Part shown: in pieces, positions 26,596 to 34,177 of the stretch
How positions within the stretch are numbered: the stretch's first letter is position 1
How the letters are laid out: each line of letters starts with the position of its first letter
Source: Hymenobacter gelipurpurascens
GTDB lineage: Bacteria; Bacteroidota; Bacteroidia; Cytophagales; Hymenobacteraceae
Assembly: GCF_900187375.1 (NCBI RefSeq)
Contig: NZ_FYEW01000002.1
Span: 558,001-622,000 of the forward strand
Direction of reading: 5' to 3'
Length of the DNA stretch: 64,000 nucleotides
Notes under the pieces: generated by a model
What the model saw: only the letters and a program-made list of their open reading frames with translations
The model's database searches: none
What the model was told of the DNA's origin: nothing
Program-made: the position numbers and the translations under genes

Positions 26596-26655
26596 GCGAA
26601 GGTAACTGGGAGGGGATGAAATGGTGACGAGGTGAGTTTGACGTTCTGACGGCAC
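26596..26655 (-). promoter_or_regulatory. Promoter of the MutS-like gene, shared TCACC module
   Basis: Minus strand: GTCAAACTCACC, then CACCATTTCATCCC, then TACCTTCG (26596-26603) followed by CAGC. TACCTTCG differs from TAnnTTTG at one base. The layout closely matches the promoter at 54463-54494, with CACCATTTCA and TACCTTTGCAGC in the same order. Confidence 0.5.
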
Positions 26656-26687
26656 CTCTTGCACAGATGGCGTGGTCCTAGCCTATT

Positions 26688-26853
26688 GTCGTTGCGAGGA
26701 CGAAGGACGAAGCAATCCTTCCTGGTCGTAAGCAATGCAGTTGATGAAGCTATAAAGCCCTTACTTCCACTGTGGAGGTAAGGGCTTTTCAGTAGGCCAG
26801 TAGGTGGCACGACAGGAAGGAAAGATTGCGTCGTCGTGCCTCCTCGCAATGAC
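26688..26853. repeat. REP-like inverted repeat (family B) with a nested terminator
   Basis: The left arm 26688-26728 (GTCGTTGCGAGGACGAAGGA at its start) is inverted in the right arm 26810-26853 (ending CCTCCTCGCAATGAC). Between the arms lie a 17-bp hairpin (26754-26788) and one TAGGCCA copy. A fragment of the same arm occurs at 54399-54412. It occupies most of the 341-bp gap between RidA and the MutS-like gene; the rest of the gap holds the MutS-like promoter. Confidence 0.75.
26754..26788. terminator. Terminator inside repeat family B
   Basis: A 17-bp stem with one mismatch (26754-26770 with 26772-26788; arm starts AAAGCCCTTAC). T-rich flanks are short on both strands. It lies downstream of the minus-strand RidA gene. 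Confidence 0.65.
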
Positions 26854-26915
26854 AGAAGTGTGGCCTACTGCGCCGCCTAGACCAGTCAGCACGTCAAACT
26901 TACTATTTCACCATC

Positions 26916-27347
26916 TCACCTCATCACCGCAATGCATTTCAGCTCAATGGCAATGGGGGTGGGAAGGCAGTTAATCTCCACGGTAGTGCGGCAGGGCTGG
27001 TTGCTCAGGAAATACTCTGCGTAGAGGCGGTTGTAGGCGTGGAAGTCGTCGCGCATGTTGGTTAGGTACACGGTCACGTCCACGAGGTCTTCCCAGCGGG
27101 CTCCGGCTTCTTCCAGAATGTAGCGCACGTTCTGGAACACGGCGTGGCACTGGCTCTCAAAATCGTAGCGCAGGATGTTGCCGTCCTCGTCCAGCTCTAC
27201 GCCGGGCACGTGCTTCTGGCCCCGTTGGCGCGGCCCTACCCCCGAGAGAAACAGCAGGTTACCGGCGCGCCGGGCGTGCGGATACAGGCCTACGGGCTCG
27301 GGGGCGCGGGAGGAGTTGTGGGCAGAGGAAGTAGGTTCAGTCGACAT
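26916..27347 (-). CDS. RidA/YjgF-family deaminase
   Basis: Rid-family protein of 143 residues. After a 16-residue tail it runs 'GLYPHARRAGNLLFLSGVGPR..G' through 'ILEEAGARWEDLVDVTVYLTNM' to 'CRTTVEINCLPTPIAIELKCIA', the order expected for the trimeric RidA fold. The central insertion with 'DEDGNILRYDFESQCHAVFQN' recalls 2-aminomuconate deaminase-like members, so hydrolysis of an enamine or imine intermediate is likely, with the substrate open. The ATG is 4 nt after a perfect TAGATTTG box, which predicts a leaderless mRNA. Its last codons (GTG ATG AGG TGA) lie in a TCACC-type dispersed sequence. Confidence 0.88.
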   Translation of the reverse strand: MSTEPTSSAHNSSRAPEPVGLYPHARRAGNLLFLSGVGPRQRGQKHVPGVELDEDGNILRYDFESQCHAVFQNVRYILEEAGARWEDLVDVTVYLTNMRDDFHAYNRLYAEYFLSNQPCRTTVEINCLPTPIAIELKCIAVMR

Positions 27348-27351
27348 ACGT

Positions 27352-27359
27352 CAAATCTA
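27352..27359 (-). promoter_or_regulatory. -7 box 4 nt before the RidA start codon
   Basis: Minus strand TAGATTTG, exact match to TAnnTTTG, spacer ACGT, then ATG. With +1 normally about 4 nt after this box, transcription would start at the A of the ATG. Confidence 0.6.
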
Positions 27360-27458
27360 CCGAAAACCGGCACTTTTCGTATTGTAGCCGAACGCTAGGC
27401 CAGCTGGTGCGGTTCTTGTCCAGGCATGGCTCCATCATTCTCCCATTCCAGCTACTCC

Positions 27459-28253
27459 ATGAAGCACACTTTCCGCCATTTTGCCCTGGCCCTGGCTTGC
27501 AGCACAGTTGGCCTGGCGCCCGTTTATGCCCAGCAAAAGCTGAAATACCCCAAGCAGCCGGCGGCCAACGAAATTTATGATGCTGTAGAGAAACCCGCCG
27601 TGCCGTTGGGTGGCCTAGAGGCCTACGCACAGTATCTGGCCGATAAGCAACAGTACCCCACGGCCGCGTTGCAGGCCGGCACCCAAGGCACCGTGAACGT
27701 AACGTTTGTGGTGGAGAAAACCGGCTCCATTTCCAATGTAGCCGTGGCCCAGCCTGTGGCCCCGGAGCTAGACGCCGAGGCTATTCGCCTGATTAAGGGC
27801 GGCCCGCGCTGGACGCCAGCCCAGCACCGGGGCGGCGTGGTGCGTCAGCGCGTATCCGTGCCCATCACGTTTCAGATTCCGGCTGGCACAGAAGGCGCAG
27901 CCGCTGCCAGCACCACGCCTAGCACTGCTGCCGGGCCTACCACGCAGGTTGTAACGCCTGATAAGCCCGCTAGGCCAGTAGGTGGCACCGATGCGTTTTT
28001 TGAGTGGATTCAGCAGAATCAGAAATATCCGGCGCTGGCCCGCCAGCGCAAAATTCAGGGCCGCGTGATGATGGAATTTGTGATTCAGAAAGACGGTACC
28101 CTCACTGATATCAAGCCGCTTAAGCGCCTGGGCTCGGGCCTCGATGAAGAAGCCATTCGGCTGATTAAAGCTGCGCCGAAATGGGAGCCTGCTACTTATA
28201 AAGGGCAAGCCATGAAGCAAAAGATGGTGTTGCCTGTTGTGTTCCAGTTATAG
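27459..28253 (+). CDS. Periplasmic protein with two TonB C-terminal domains
   Basis: About 264 residues from ATG 27459; an in-frame ATG at 27426 is also possible. A signal peptide ending in 'PVYAQQ' is followed by two copies of the TonB C-terminal domain. Each has 'YP..A...G.QG.V...FVV...G.....' and ends 'LD.EAIRLIK..P.W.PA...G....Q...VP..FQ'. They are joined by a Thr/Ala/Pro linker of about 40 residues. There is no inner-membrane anchor helix like that of TonB itself, so it cannot transduce the proton motive force alone. A periplasmic binding or adaptor role is inferred. Divergent from RidA. Confidence 0.88.
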   Translation: MKHTFRHFALALACSTVGLAPVYAQQKLKYPKQPAANEIYDAVEKPAVPLGGLEAYAQYLADKQQYPTAALQAGTQGTVNVTFVVEKTGSISNVAVAQPVAPELDAEAIRLIKGGPRWTPAQHRGGVVRQRVSVPITFQIPAGTEGAAAASTTPSTAAGPTTQVVTPDKPARPVGGTDAFFEWIQQNQKYPALARQRKIQGRVMMEFVIQKDGTLTDIKPLKRLGSGLDEEAIRLIKAAPKWEPATYKGQAMKQKMVLPVVFQL

Positions 28254-28415
28254 CCCTGTTCCGAAGCTAAAATTTACGTGTTGGCTGCAACGCGAAATCG
28301 TTTCGGCGGCTCGTTAAAGTAAATCTGTTCCGTAATCGTCTGCCTGGTTACCCCGGCCAACGAGTTAGTGGCCTACCTGCTCCCCAGATGTGGGTCACTT
28401 ATTCTACTCTTTCTG

Positions 28416-29978
28416 ATGCTTTCGCCCCTGCCCCTCATCTCGGCCCCGCCCGTCGCTTTTGGCAACCCGTTACCCCTCCCCGATAGATATACTATCTGGC
28501 CTTACCAGGCGCGGTTCCGACAGGCAGCTCAGGCAGTGGCCAACGGCATTTTTGAGGCGCTCGACGAAGACCTGGACCCTTATGTGCTGCTGCTGGCGCT
28601 GCCTGCGGAGGATGAAAGTGGACTGGTTTCTACCGATGTGTTTCTGGAACCCGAAGACTGCGGCTTCGATGCGGCGGCTTTCACGGGGGCCATGGCCCGG
28701 GGACAGCACATCCAGTTCACGGCCGACTGGACGAACCCCGAGAATACGCTCATGACGGAGCCCATGATTCAGCGGCGGGCCCACGCCATTGGGCTGCGCT
28801 ACTCGGTGCAGGAAGTACTGGAGGAGCTCGATAACCAGGGCAAGCGCGTTTCCTTCGCGGGTTTCCCGATTCAGATTGATCGGCACTTTGTGATTCCGGT
28901 GCTGCAGCTCAACCGCAAAATCGTGAGCAGCTACCCTACGCTGCAGCCCAACCGCTTCTACACCGATGGCCGCATTCTGCCCCATTCTCTGCTTTCGGCG
29001 GCTATTGTGCGCTTCAACGAAGAGTGCCTGAAATCCTTGACGGAGCCGGAACCCGGCTCGGGCCAGTTGGTGCGCCCCCGCGACACCGACGAGCTGATTC
29101 GGGCCGCGGGCAAGCTGTTTATGGACACCCCGGCGCAGGATGTGGGCATGAACCCATCGGCCACCAAGCTCTTCACCACCTGCAACACTATTTCCTCCTT
29201 GCGTTACGAGGGTGCCGAAGGAGTAGGCAAGCTGCTGCTGGCCCGGCGGGGCCACCCCAATCTCAGCGAGATATTTGCCCTCACCTGCCCTACGCCGCTC
29301 ACCGACTATCGGGCCGTGCGCAAGCTCCTGGAAATGACCACGCAGGATGTCAGCTTGCTGGCCGACGGCGAGAATGTATACGCCCTGGGTCGCCAGGTAG
29401 GCCACTACGACGGCACCCGCGAAGACCTGTTCGTCATCAACTTCGTGAATCACTATGCCTGGGAGTTTCAGCATGATGGGCAGGTGCTCATGCGCGCCCA
29501 TTATGGCCTTCCCAGCCTACCGCGCACCCGCCTCAACCGCAACAAATTCCGCCGCGACCTGAAGCGCACTTTCCAGCTCACGAACCCTGAAAAGATTGAA
29601 CGACTATGGGACGTAGTGATGGAAGCCAGCCGCCAGAAACACGGTACGCTGCTCGTCATCACGACGGAAGCGCTGGCCGAAGCCGACCGCCTGAAGCTGC
29701 AGTGCACGCTCATTGAGCCCGTACCACTCACGCCCCTCATCACGCGTCTGGTCACGGCCATTGATGGGGCCGTACTCCTCGACCCCGAGTCCTACTGCTA
29801 CTCCATTGGCGTTATTCTGGATGGGAAAGCCTCGGGCCACGGTAACAGCACCCGTGGCGCCCGCTACAACTCCGCCATTCGCTACGTGGATAGCTCGCCG
29901 TATCCGTGCATTGCCATTGTGGTAAGCGAAGACGGCCTGGTAGATGTCATCACGAAGGAAAGCCTGCGGGAGGAGTAA
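28416..29978 (+). CDS. DAC (DisA_N-type) nucleotide cyclase-like protein with N-terminal sensor region
   Basis: About 520 residues from ATG 28416. A GTG at 28368, inside a TGGCCTA copy, would add 16 hydrophobic residues. The C-terminal 120 residues fit the diadenylate cyclase fold: DGA (450-452) in 'DGAVLLDPES', then 'IGVILDGKASGHG', 'RGARYNSAIRY' and 'IAIVVSEDGLVDVI'. In canonical c-di-AMP synthases the second motif is RHR; here R483-Y484-N485 takes its place. The N-terminal 400 residues match no domain I can name surely. They resemble the sensor region of proteins annotated DACNV-type. It is monocistronic, with a 25-bp hairpin downstream. c-di-AMP synthesis is plausible but unproven given the variant motif. 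Confidence 0.75.
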   Translation: MLSPLPLISAPPVAFGNPLPLPDRYTIWPYQARFRQAAQAVANGIFEALDEDLDPYVLLLALPAEDESGLVSTDVFLEPEDCGFDAAAFTGAMARGQHIQFTADWTNPENTLMTEPMIQRRAHAIGLRYSVQEVLEELDNQGKRVSFAGFPIQIDRHFVIPVLQLNRKIVSSYPTLQPNRFYTDGRILPHSLLSAAIVRFNEECLKSLTEPEPGSGQLVRPRDTDELIRAAGKLFMDTPAQDVGMNPSATKLFTTCNTISSLRYEGAEGVGKLLLARRGHPNLSEIFALTCPTPLTDYRAVRKLLEMTTQDVSLLADGENVYALGRQVGHYDGTREDLFVINFVNHYAWEFQHDGQVLMRAHYGLPSLPRTRLNRNKFRRDLKRTFQLTNPEKIERLWDVVMEASRQKHGTLLVITTEALAEADRLKLQCTLIEPVPLTPLITRLVTAIDGAVLLDPESYCYSIGVILDGKASGHGNSTRGARYNSAIRYVDSSPYPCIAIVVSEDGLVDVITKESLREE

Positions 29979-30000
29979 GCTCAATCAATATGAATTACTG

Positions 30001-30057
30001 AAAACGGTCGTCGGGCTGGCACAACTACCCTTGTTGTGCCAGCCCGACGACCGTTTT
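30001..30057. terminator. Long perfect hairpin after the DAC protein
   Basis: A 25-bp perfect stem (30001-30025 with 30033-30057) with a 7-nt loop, bounded by A4 and T4. It is much longer than a standard terminator and would also stabilise the 3' end. Confidence 0.8.
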
Positions 30058-30149
30058 ACTAGTGTAAAACTTATTTCTGCAGCTCATGCAACGCTTGTGC
30101 GGTGAACTCTCTCAGGTAGATAGTAAAGTTACTATTCCACTACTACTAC

Positions 30150-30770
30150 ATGAATCACCGGTTATTTATTCTCGCTACCAGCCTGCTCCTGCCCGGGCTG
30201 CTTTTCTCCTGTCAAAAAGAAGAAGAACTCCAACCGCCTATTGAGCAAATCATTCCTTTGCAGGTCGGTAATGAATGGCAGTATAGAGAATACCTCTACA
30301 ACCGAGATGGATCCCTGACAGATTCCATGGGCATTTATACCCGCTCGGTCTTGCGCGATACCGTTATCAACAAGAGCACGTGGTACATCCTCAACGACCG
30401 GAGTATTGTGCAGAATGCCAGACAAGGCTACGCCTATTACAATGCCGCCAGCAACCAGGGCTTGCTCGTGTACCAAGGCGGAGACATGGGAGGCGTGGGC
30501 TACAACTACGTGTATCCCACCTATAACCTGTGGGTGTACACCGTGCCTACCCATGACCGGAAACCCATCCCCCACTCCCGACAGATGCTTTCGGGCAACC
30601 TATATCAAGTAGAGTATCAGTACAACTACAGCAGTCCGGCCTCCGTGCAAACGCAGAAGCGCGAAGAATGGGTAGTGCCCAACATAGGCGTGGCCCGCGC
30701 CGATGTGTATTACCGCAACACTACCCAGCTGCAGCGCCGCCGGGAGCTGATTAGCTACAAGCTCAAATAA
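30150..30770 (+). CDS. Lipoprotein of unknown function
   Basis: A 206-residue predicted lipoprotein: signal sequence with lipobox LLFSC (C21), then 'QKEEEL'. The mature part is rich in Tyr and Asn, with short beta-strand-like segments ('VGNEWQYREYLYN', 'YNYVYPTYNLWVYTV') and a C-terminal 'RREELISYKLK'-like strand. It resembles many small Bacteroidota outer-membrane lipoproteins without assigned role. It is convergent with the DUF4442 gene, the two stop codons being only 6 bp apart with no terminator between them. Confidence 0.75.
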   Translation: MNHRLFILATSLLLPGLLFSCQKEEELQPPIEQIIPLQVGNEWQYREYLYNRDGSLTDSMGIYTRSVLRDTVINKSTWYILNDRSIVQNARQGYAYYNAASNQGLLVYQGGDMGGVGYNYVYPTYNLWVYTVPTHDRKPIPHSRQMLSGNLYQVEYQYNYSSPASVQTQKREEWVVPNIGVARADVYYRNTTQLQRRRELISYKLK

Positions 30771-30776
30771 CCAGCG

Positions 30777-31289
30777 CTAAGCCTTCTTTGCCCGAAACGA
30801 CCAAGTGATGCGGAAGATGGCTACGACGTCGCCGGCTTGGTCTAGGCCAGTGCTGGTGCACACCACCGTCCGGCCCTCCCCGGTTTCGCGGCTTTCCGCT
30901 ATGGCCTGGCCTATTGCAGCACCGTCTTCGCTGGTGAAGGCAATCAGACCCACGGCTTTCTTAGTGAATTCCGCTTCCATCCCCACTACCAGCATGGAGG
31001 CCGGCGGACCACTTTGCACGTGCATCATGGCCAGTAGGCCACTCGCCATTTCGGCGGCCATGCTCAGGCACGCAAAGTAGATGCTCCGGAAGGGGTTTTT
31101 GGTGAGGTACTTAAACGGCACCGTCACAGTAGCCCGTTCCACGGACAGGTCGCGCACGCGCAGGCCTGCCAGGTAGGCCATCGGCAGGCTCTTCAGCATG
31201 AATAGCCGCAGCTTCAGGGGGTTCTGGATGGTGCGGCGGAACTGCACCATGCGAGGCGTATCGGTGGAGGCGGGAGCGTGTGGGGTCAT
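30777..31289 (-). CDS. DUF4442 protein, hotdog-fold putative thioesterase
   Basis: A 170-residue soluble protein matching DUF4442, a hotdog-fold family related to acyl-CoA thioesterases. 'VPFKYLTKNPFRSIYFACLSMAAEMASGLLAM' forms the central helix and 'EFTKKAVGLIAFTSEDG' the following strands. Catalytic residues are not established for this family. ATG 31289 is 3 nt from a TATCTTTC box, giving a leaderless transcript if real. An internal ATG at 31250 (MVQFRRTIQNP) is the alternative start. Three TAGGCCA/TGGCCTA copies are embedded in its codons. Confidence 0.8.
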   Translation of the reverse strand: MTPHAPASTDTPRMVQFRRTIQNPLKLRLFMLKSLPMAYLAGLRVRDLSVERATVTVPFKYLTKNPFRSIYFACLSMAAEMASGLLAMMHVQSGPPASMLVVGMEAEFTKKAVGLIAFTSEDGAAIGQAIAESRETGEGRTVVCTSTGLDQAGDVVAIFRITWSFRAKKA

Positions 31290-31362
31290 GGCGAAAGATA
31301 TCGATTTGCGACAATTTGTTAGGCAAGCCTACTTTATAGCCTGGCACATACGCCGTAGGCCA

Positions 31363-31908
31363 CTATTTCCGCTTGGTGCGAGAGGGCGAGGCCTGGCCTG
31401 GCCTAGGCGCCGTTGGATACACCGTCAGTTCCTTGTAGCCAAACGTAGCATCCGTCTCGCGCCGGAAATCCAGCTCCGGCATTTCCCCAATCACCAGCTC
31501 CGCAGTGGTGTACACGCGGTTGCCATCCAGCAAATGGCCGCCGATGGTGCGACCCGTGGAGTCGGCGACGGAGAGGTGCAGGTGACTGCCATTGATGGAG
31601 AGCGTACCTACCAACGACACAATTTCGAAGTGGCCTTTGTATTCCGTGGGCCCCTCCTGATTAGCCAGGCGCAGGTTGGTAGTGGTGAGGCTGCCCACAC
31701 AGGTAAGCACCATGGCCGCGCGCATCTGGTGTTGCTCCGTGAAGCGCAGCAGCTCTTTGCGCAGATCGTCGCCGGGGCGGAGGCGGAGAGCGTACGTGCG
31801 CAGTGAGGACGACGCAGCAGCAGGCGTATCAGACATAACAGCGGGAGATTGGGCCTGGGCTACTAGAGCGGTTAAGGCCAGAAGCCCAGATAAGGCAAAT
31901 CGAATCAT
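31363..31908 (-). CDS. Exported PPC/DUF296-domain protein
   Basis: A 181-residue protein with a signal peptide (MIRFALSGLLALTALVAQAQ) followed by a PPC/DUF296 domain. The family core 'EIVSLVGTLS.NGSHLHLSVADSTG' with 'GGHLLDGNRVYTTAELVIGEM' is complete, including the metal-binding-type histidines. PPC domains are named for plant AT-hook DNA-binding proteins. Here the signal peptide argues for a periplasmic, non-DNA role. The C-terminus is a short basic Pro/Arg/Lys tail. Stop TAG is followed by TGGCCTA. It may be read with DUF4442 downstream (73 bp). Confidence 0.82.
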   Translation of the reverse strand: MIRFALSGLLALTALVAQAQSPAVMSDTPAAASSSLRTYALRLRPGDDLRKELLRFTEQHQMRAAMVLTCVGSLTTTNLRLANQEGPTEYKGHFEIVSLVGTLSINGSHLHLSVADSTGRTIGGHLLDGNRVYTTAELVIGEMPELDFRRETDATFGYKELTVYPTAPRPGQASPSRTKRK

Positions 31909-31943
31909 GCGGGTAAGGTAAAGAAAGCTACACTGGCCTAGGG

Positions 31944-31990
31944 CCCAACAAAAAGCCCCTGCTTGGTTAGAGCAAGGGCTTTCTGTTGGG
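31944..31990 (-). terminator. Terminator of the DUF4097-like gene
   Basis: CCCAACAAAAAGCCC on one side and GGGCTTTCTGTTGGG on the other form a long stem with small bulges. On the minus strand it reads into TTTTTG. It lies 42 bp after the stop of the gene at 32032-33282. A TGGCCTA and a TAGGCCA copy flank it. Confidence 0.7.
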
Positions 31991-32031
31991 TCTTAGGCCA
32001 GCTAAGTGGCCTAGCGAATGTAATAGGGCGT

Positions 32032-33282
32032 TTACTTATTGAAGCTCACGTTGCCGTAGCGCACTTTGATGTTCACGTTGCCAGCGGCTCGCGCAGATGC
32101 GCCCCCGAAACTGCCTTGCATATCACTGGAAGAGGCACTGCTTTCTTCAGACGCTACCCGCACCAGACGTTTGTCTACCAGGAGTTTGCCGTGGTCGGTG
32201 TTTACATCAAACTTGAAGGCCGCTTCATCGGGGAAGTTAAGCTGGAAGGTGCTGTAGCCTCCATCGAGATTTATCTGACGGAAGTTTTTGCCGGTGCTGC
32301 GCACTTCAAAATTGGGGCAATACTGCACCGTCATGTCCAGCTGGTTGCTGAGCTTATCGATGCTGAATTTGGAGTAGCCGGAGGTGCCGCGCAGGTTGCG
32401 CACGTTGCCTAGCGCTACGTCGCCGTATTTGCTGTGCACCGTCAGATCCTGTACCGTTCCAATGTCGATATCGGAGGAGTTGTTGCGCAAATCCACTATT
32501 TCGCCCGCCGTCAGGCGCAGCTTGGAATAGGAAGCATCGATGCTGGCTTTGCGCACATACGGAATGGCACATTGCCCGTTCCCTACGCGCACCAGATTGC
32601 GCAGTCCTTCCAGACGCGCAGTGCGTAGACTGCCGTATTCCACGGCTAGCTCCATAGCGCCACTCATGTCCCCGGTCAGAATTACTTCGCCAAACGTGTT
32701 GTACACCTTGAGCGGAGTGTTTTTGGGCACCCACACTGTGTAGTTTACCTCGTAGAGCTTGGTGCGGCTCCAGCATTCCCGTGGCATAGCGCCAAAGCGC
32801 GACTTAGCGCTGACGCCTTCTACCACAGGATCATTGTCCTGCACCTGTACCTGAATCATTTCCTGCAGCTGCTGGGCCTTCTCCTCGGTGTCGGAGCGCG
32901 TGATGATGTCGACGTCGGTGCGAATTTCGTTGCGGCTCCACACATTCACCTGCACCCGGCCATAGCGGGTATCCAGCACGAAAGGCCGGCCGTTGGCCGC
33001 AAACGTGCGGCTCAGCTTGCGCACTTTCTCTACGGCTGGTACCTGAGCGTCGTCCTGAGGGCCTTGGGCGGTGCTGCCCTGGCAGGCATCGTTCGGGCCG
33101 GCCTGCCCTTGGGGCAATGCCGTATCTCGGGGGCCCTGGTAATACTGCACAGGCGCCCCGGCAAGCGGATCCTGTACTACCTGAGCACCCGCCGGCACAA
33201 CGGCCGCTGCCAGCAACCCTGCTAGCGGCAGCATACGCCATGGCCAACGGCCCGATACGGTAAAGGAACGACGGGAGCTCAT
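32032..33282 (-). CDS. DUF4097-like exported beta-helix protein
   Basis: Exported protein of 416 residues: signal peptide (core 'LAGLLAAAVVPAGA'), a Gln/Pro-rich low-complexity region (35-80), then a long series of short beta strands. These include 'YGRVQVNVWSRNEIRTDVDI', 'YGSLRTARLEGL', 'YSKLRLTAGEIVDL' and 'YGDVALGNVRNLRG', typical of DUF4097/putative adhesin beta-helices. It lies 4 bp after the putative anti-sigma factor and is probably in the ECF sigma operon, in which such proteins are common outputs or envelope sensors. Function unknown. Confidence 0.8.
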   Translation of the reverse strand: MSSRRSFTVSGRWPWRMLPLAGLLAAAVVPAGAQVVQDPLAGAPVQYYQGPRDTALPQGQAGPNDACQGSTAQGPQDDAQVPAVEKVRKLSRTFAANGRPFVLDTRYGRVQVNVWSRNEIRTDVDIITRSDTEEKAQQLQEMIQVQVQDNDPVVEGVSAKSRFGAMPRECWSRTKLYEVNYTVWVPKNTPLKVYNTFGEVILTGDMSGAMELAVEYGSLRTARLEGLRNLVRVGNGQCAIPYVRKASIDASYSKLRLTAGEIVDLRNNSSDIDIGTVQDLTVHSKYGDVALGNVRNLRGTSGYSKFSIDKLSNQLDMTVQYCPNFEVRSTGKNFRQINLDGGYSTFQLNFPDEAAFKFDVNTDHGKLLVDKRLVRVASEESSASSSDMQGSFGGASARAAGNVNIKVRYGNVSFNK

Positions 33283-33286
33283 AGAA

Positions 33287-34048
33287 CTAGGGCATCCGGC
33301 GGCTGTCGGCCACCATGTAAGGTTGGTTATGATAATCCCGAATCCGCTCGCGCGTGCGGAGCTGCTGCGTGAGTAAGTCCAGCCGGATTTGCAGGTTGCG
33401 GTTCATGGCATCCAGCACCACATCGGGCTCCGGATTGCGGTAAAGCTCCACGGTTAGCTGACGGTAGGTTGAATCCAGCGAGGTTAGCTCGTGCTTCCAA
33501 TCGGCCTGGGGAGCGGCGGAGGTAGTTTCAGCATCCAGCGTGGAGAGCTCCTGCTGACGCTCGGCAATTTGGGTAGCATAGTAAGCCTCCATGCGCTTTA
33601 CCGCGCTTTTCAGCCGCTGCTCCGGGCTATCGGTAGCGGCCGTAGCCGTTAGGCCGGGGCCCGTATAGAAGTTCTGCGCCGGGCTGGAGGCCGGAGCAGG
33701 TACCGTAGCCACGGCACCAGAGCGCGTCCAGATAGTGGCAGGCTGGTGGTTTTGCCAGAAGTATCCGCCTAACAACAGCAGCGTAGCCACAGCGGCAGCA
33801 ATGCCGTAGGGTCGGGCCGCACGAACTTCCTCGGCGGTTGAGATGGGCAAGACGGGCACCGGCTGGGCCGGCGCATCTTCGGGGTATAAAGCAACTATGC
33901 GCAACGGGGCCTCCTCCTCAACGGAAGCCTCCGGGGCAGCAAGGTCTTGTTCGATGTCGTCCCAGAGACTAGGGCGCGGCTCGAACGCATCAAAGTCGGC
34001 GCGATGACGCTCAACAAAGGATTCAAGTCCGGTTTTCTTCTCGTTCAT
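33287..34048 (-). CDS. Putative anti-sigma factor (single-pass membrane protein)
   Basis: A 253-residue protein with a cytoplasmic acidic N-terminus (about 1-75), one transmembrane helix (about 80-97, 'GIAAAVATLLLLGGYFW') and a periplasmic domain. The latter has a coiled or helical core ('LKSAVKRMEAYYATQIAERQ'). Its topology and position between an ECF sigma gene and a beta-helix gene point to an anti-sigma factor, although no zinc-binding HxxxCxxC motif is visible. The 4-bp gap to the downstream gene suggests translational coupling. Confidence 0.65.
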   Translation of the reverse strand: MNEKKTGLESFVERHRADFDAFEPRPSLWDDIEQDLAAPEASVEEEAPLRIVALYPEDAPAQPVPVLPISTAEEVRAARPYGIAAAVATLLLLGGYFWQNHQPATIWTRSGAVATVPAPASSPAQNFYTGPGLTATAATDSPEQRLKSAVKRMEAYYATQIAERQQELSTLDAETTSAAPQADWKHELTSLDSTYRQLTVELYRNPEPDVVLDAMNRNLQIRLDLLTQQLRTRERIRDYHNQPYMVADSRRMP

Positions 34049-34177
34049 GTCAGGTGGTGATACGCTCTAGGCCAGGTAGCTAGGCATCGTCAGGGGTGTT
34101 GGGGTGGGCGATGCGAGGCTAAAAACAGAACCCGGAGTTAGATCGGGGCAAAAAGTAAATCTTAAGCGAAATACGAA

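Noticed and set aside
26575..26664. Thirty-residue N-terminal extension of the MutS-like protein
   Set aside because: It overlaps the TCACC-type promoter module and is of low complexity.
28368..28415. Signal peptide on the DAC-domain protein
   Set aside because: The hydrophobic stretch appears only with the GTG start inside a TGGCCTA motif; a cyclase needs cytoplasmic ATP, so ATG 28416 is preferred, though not proven.
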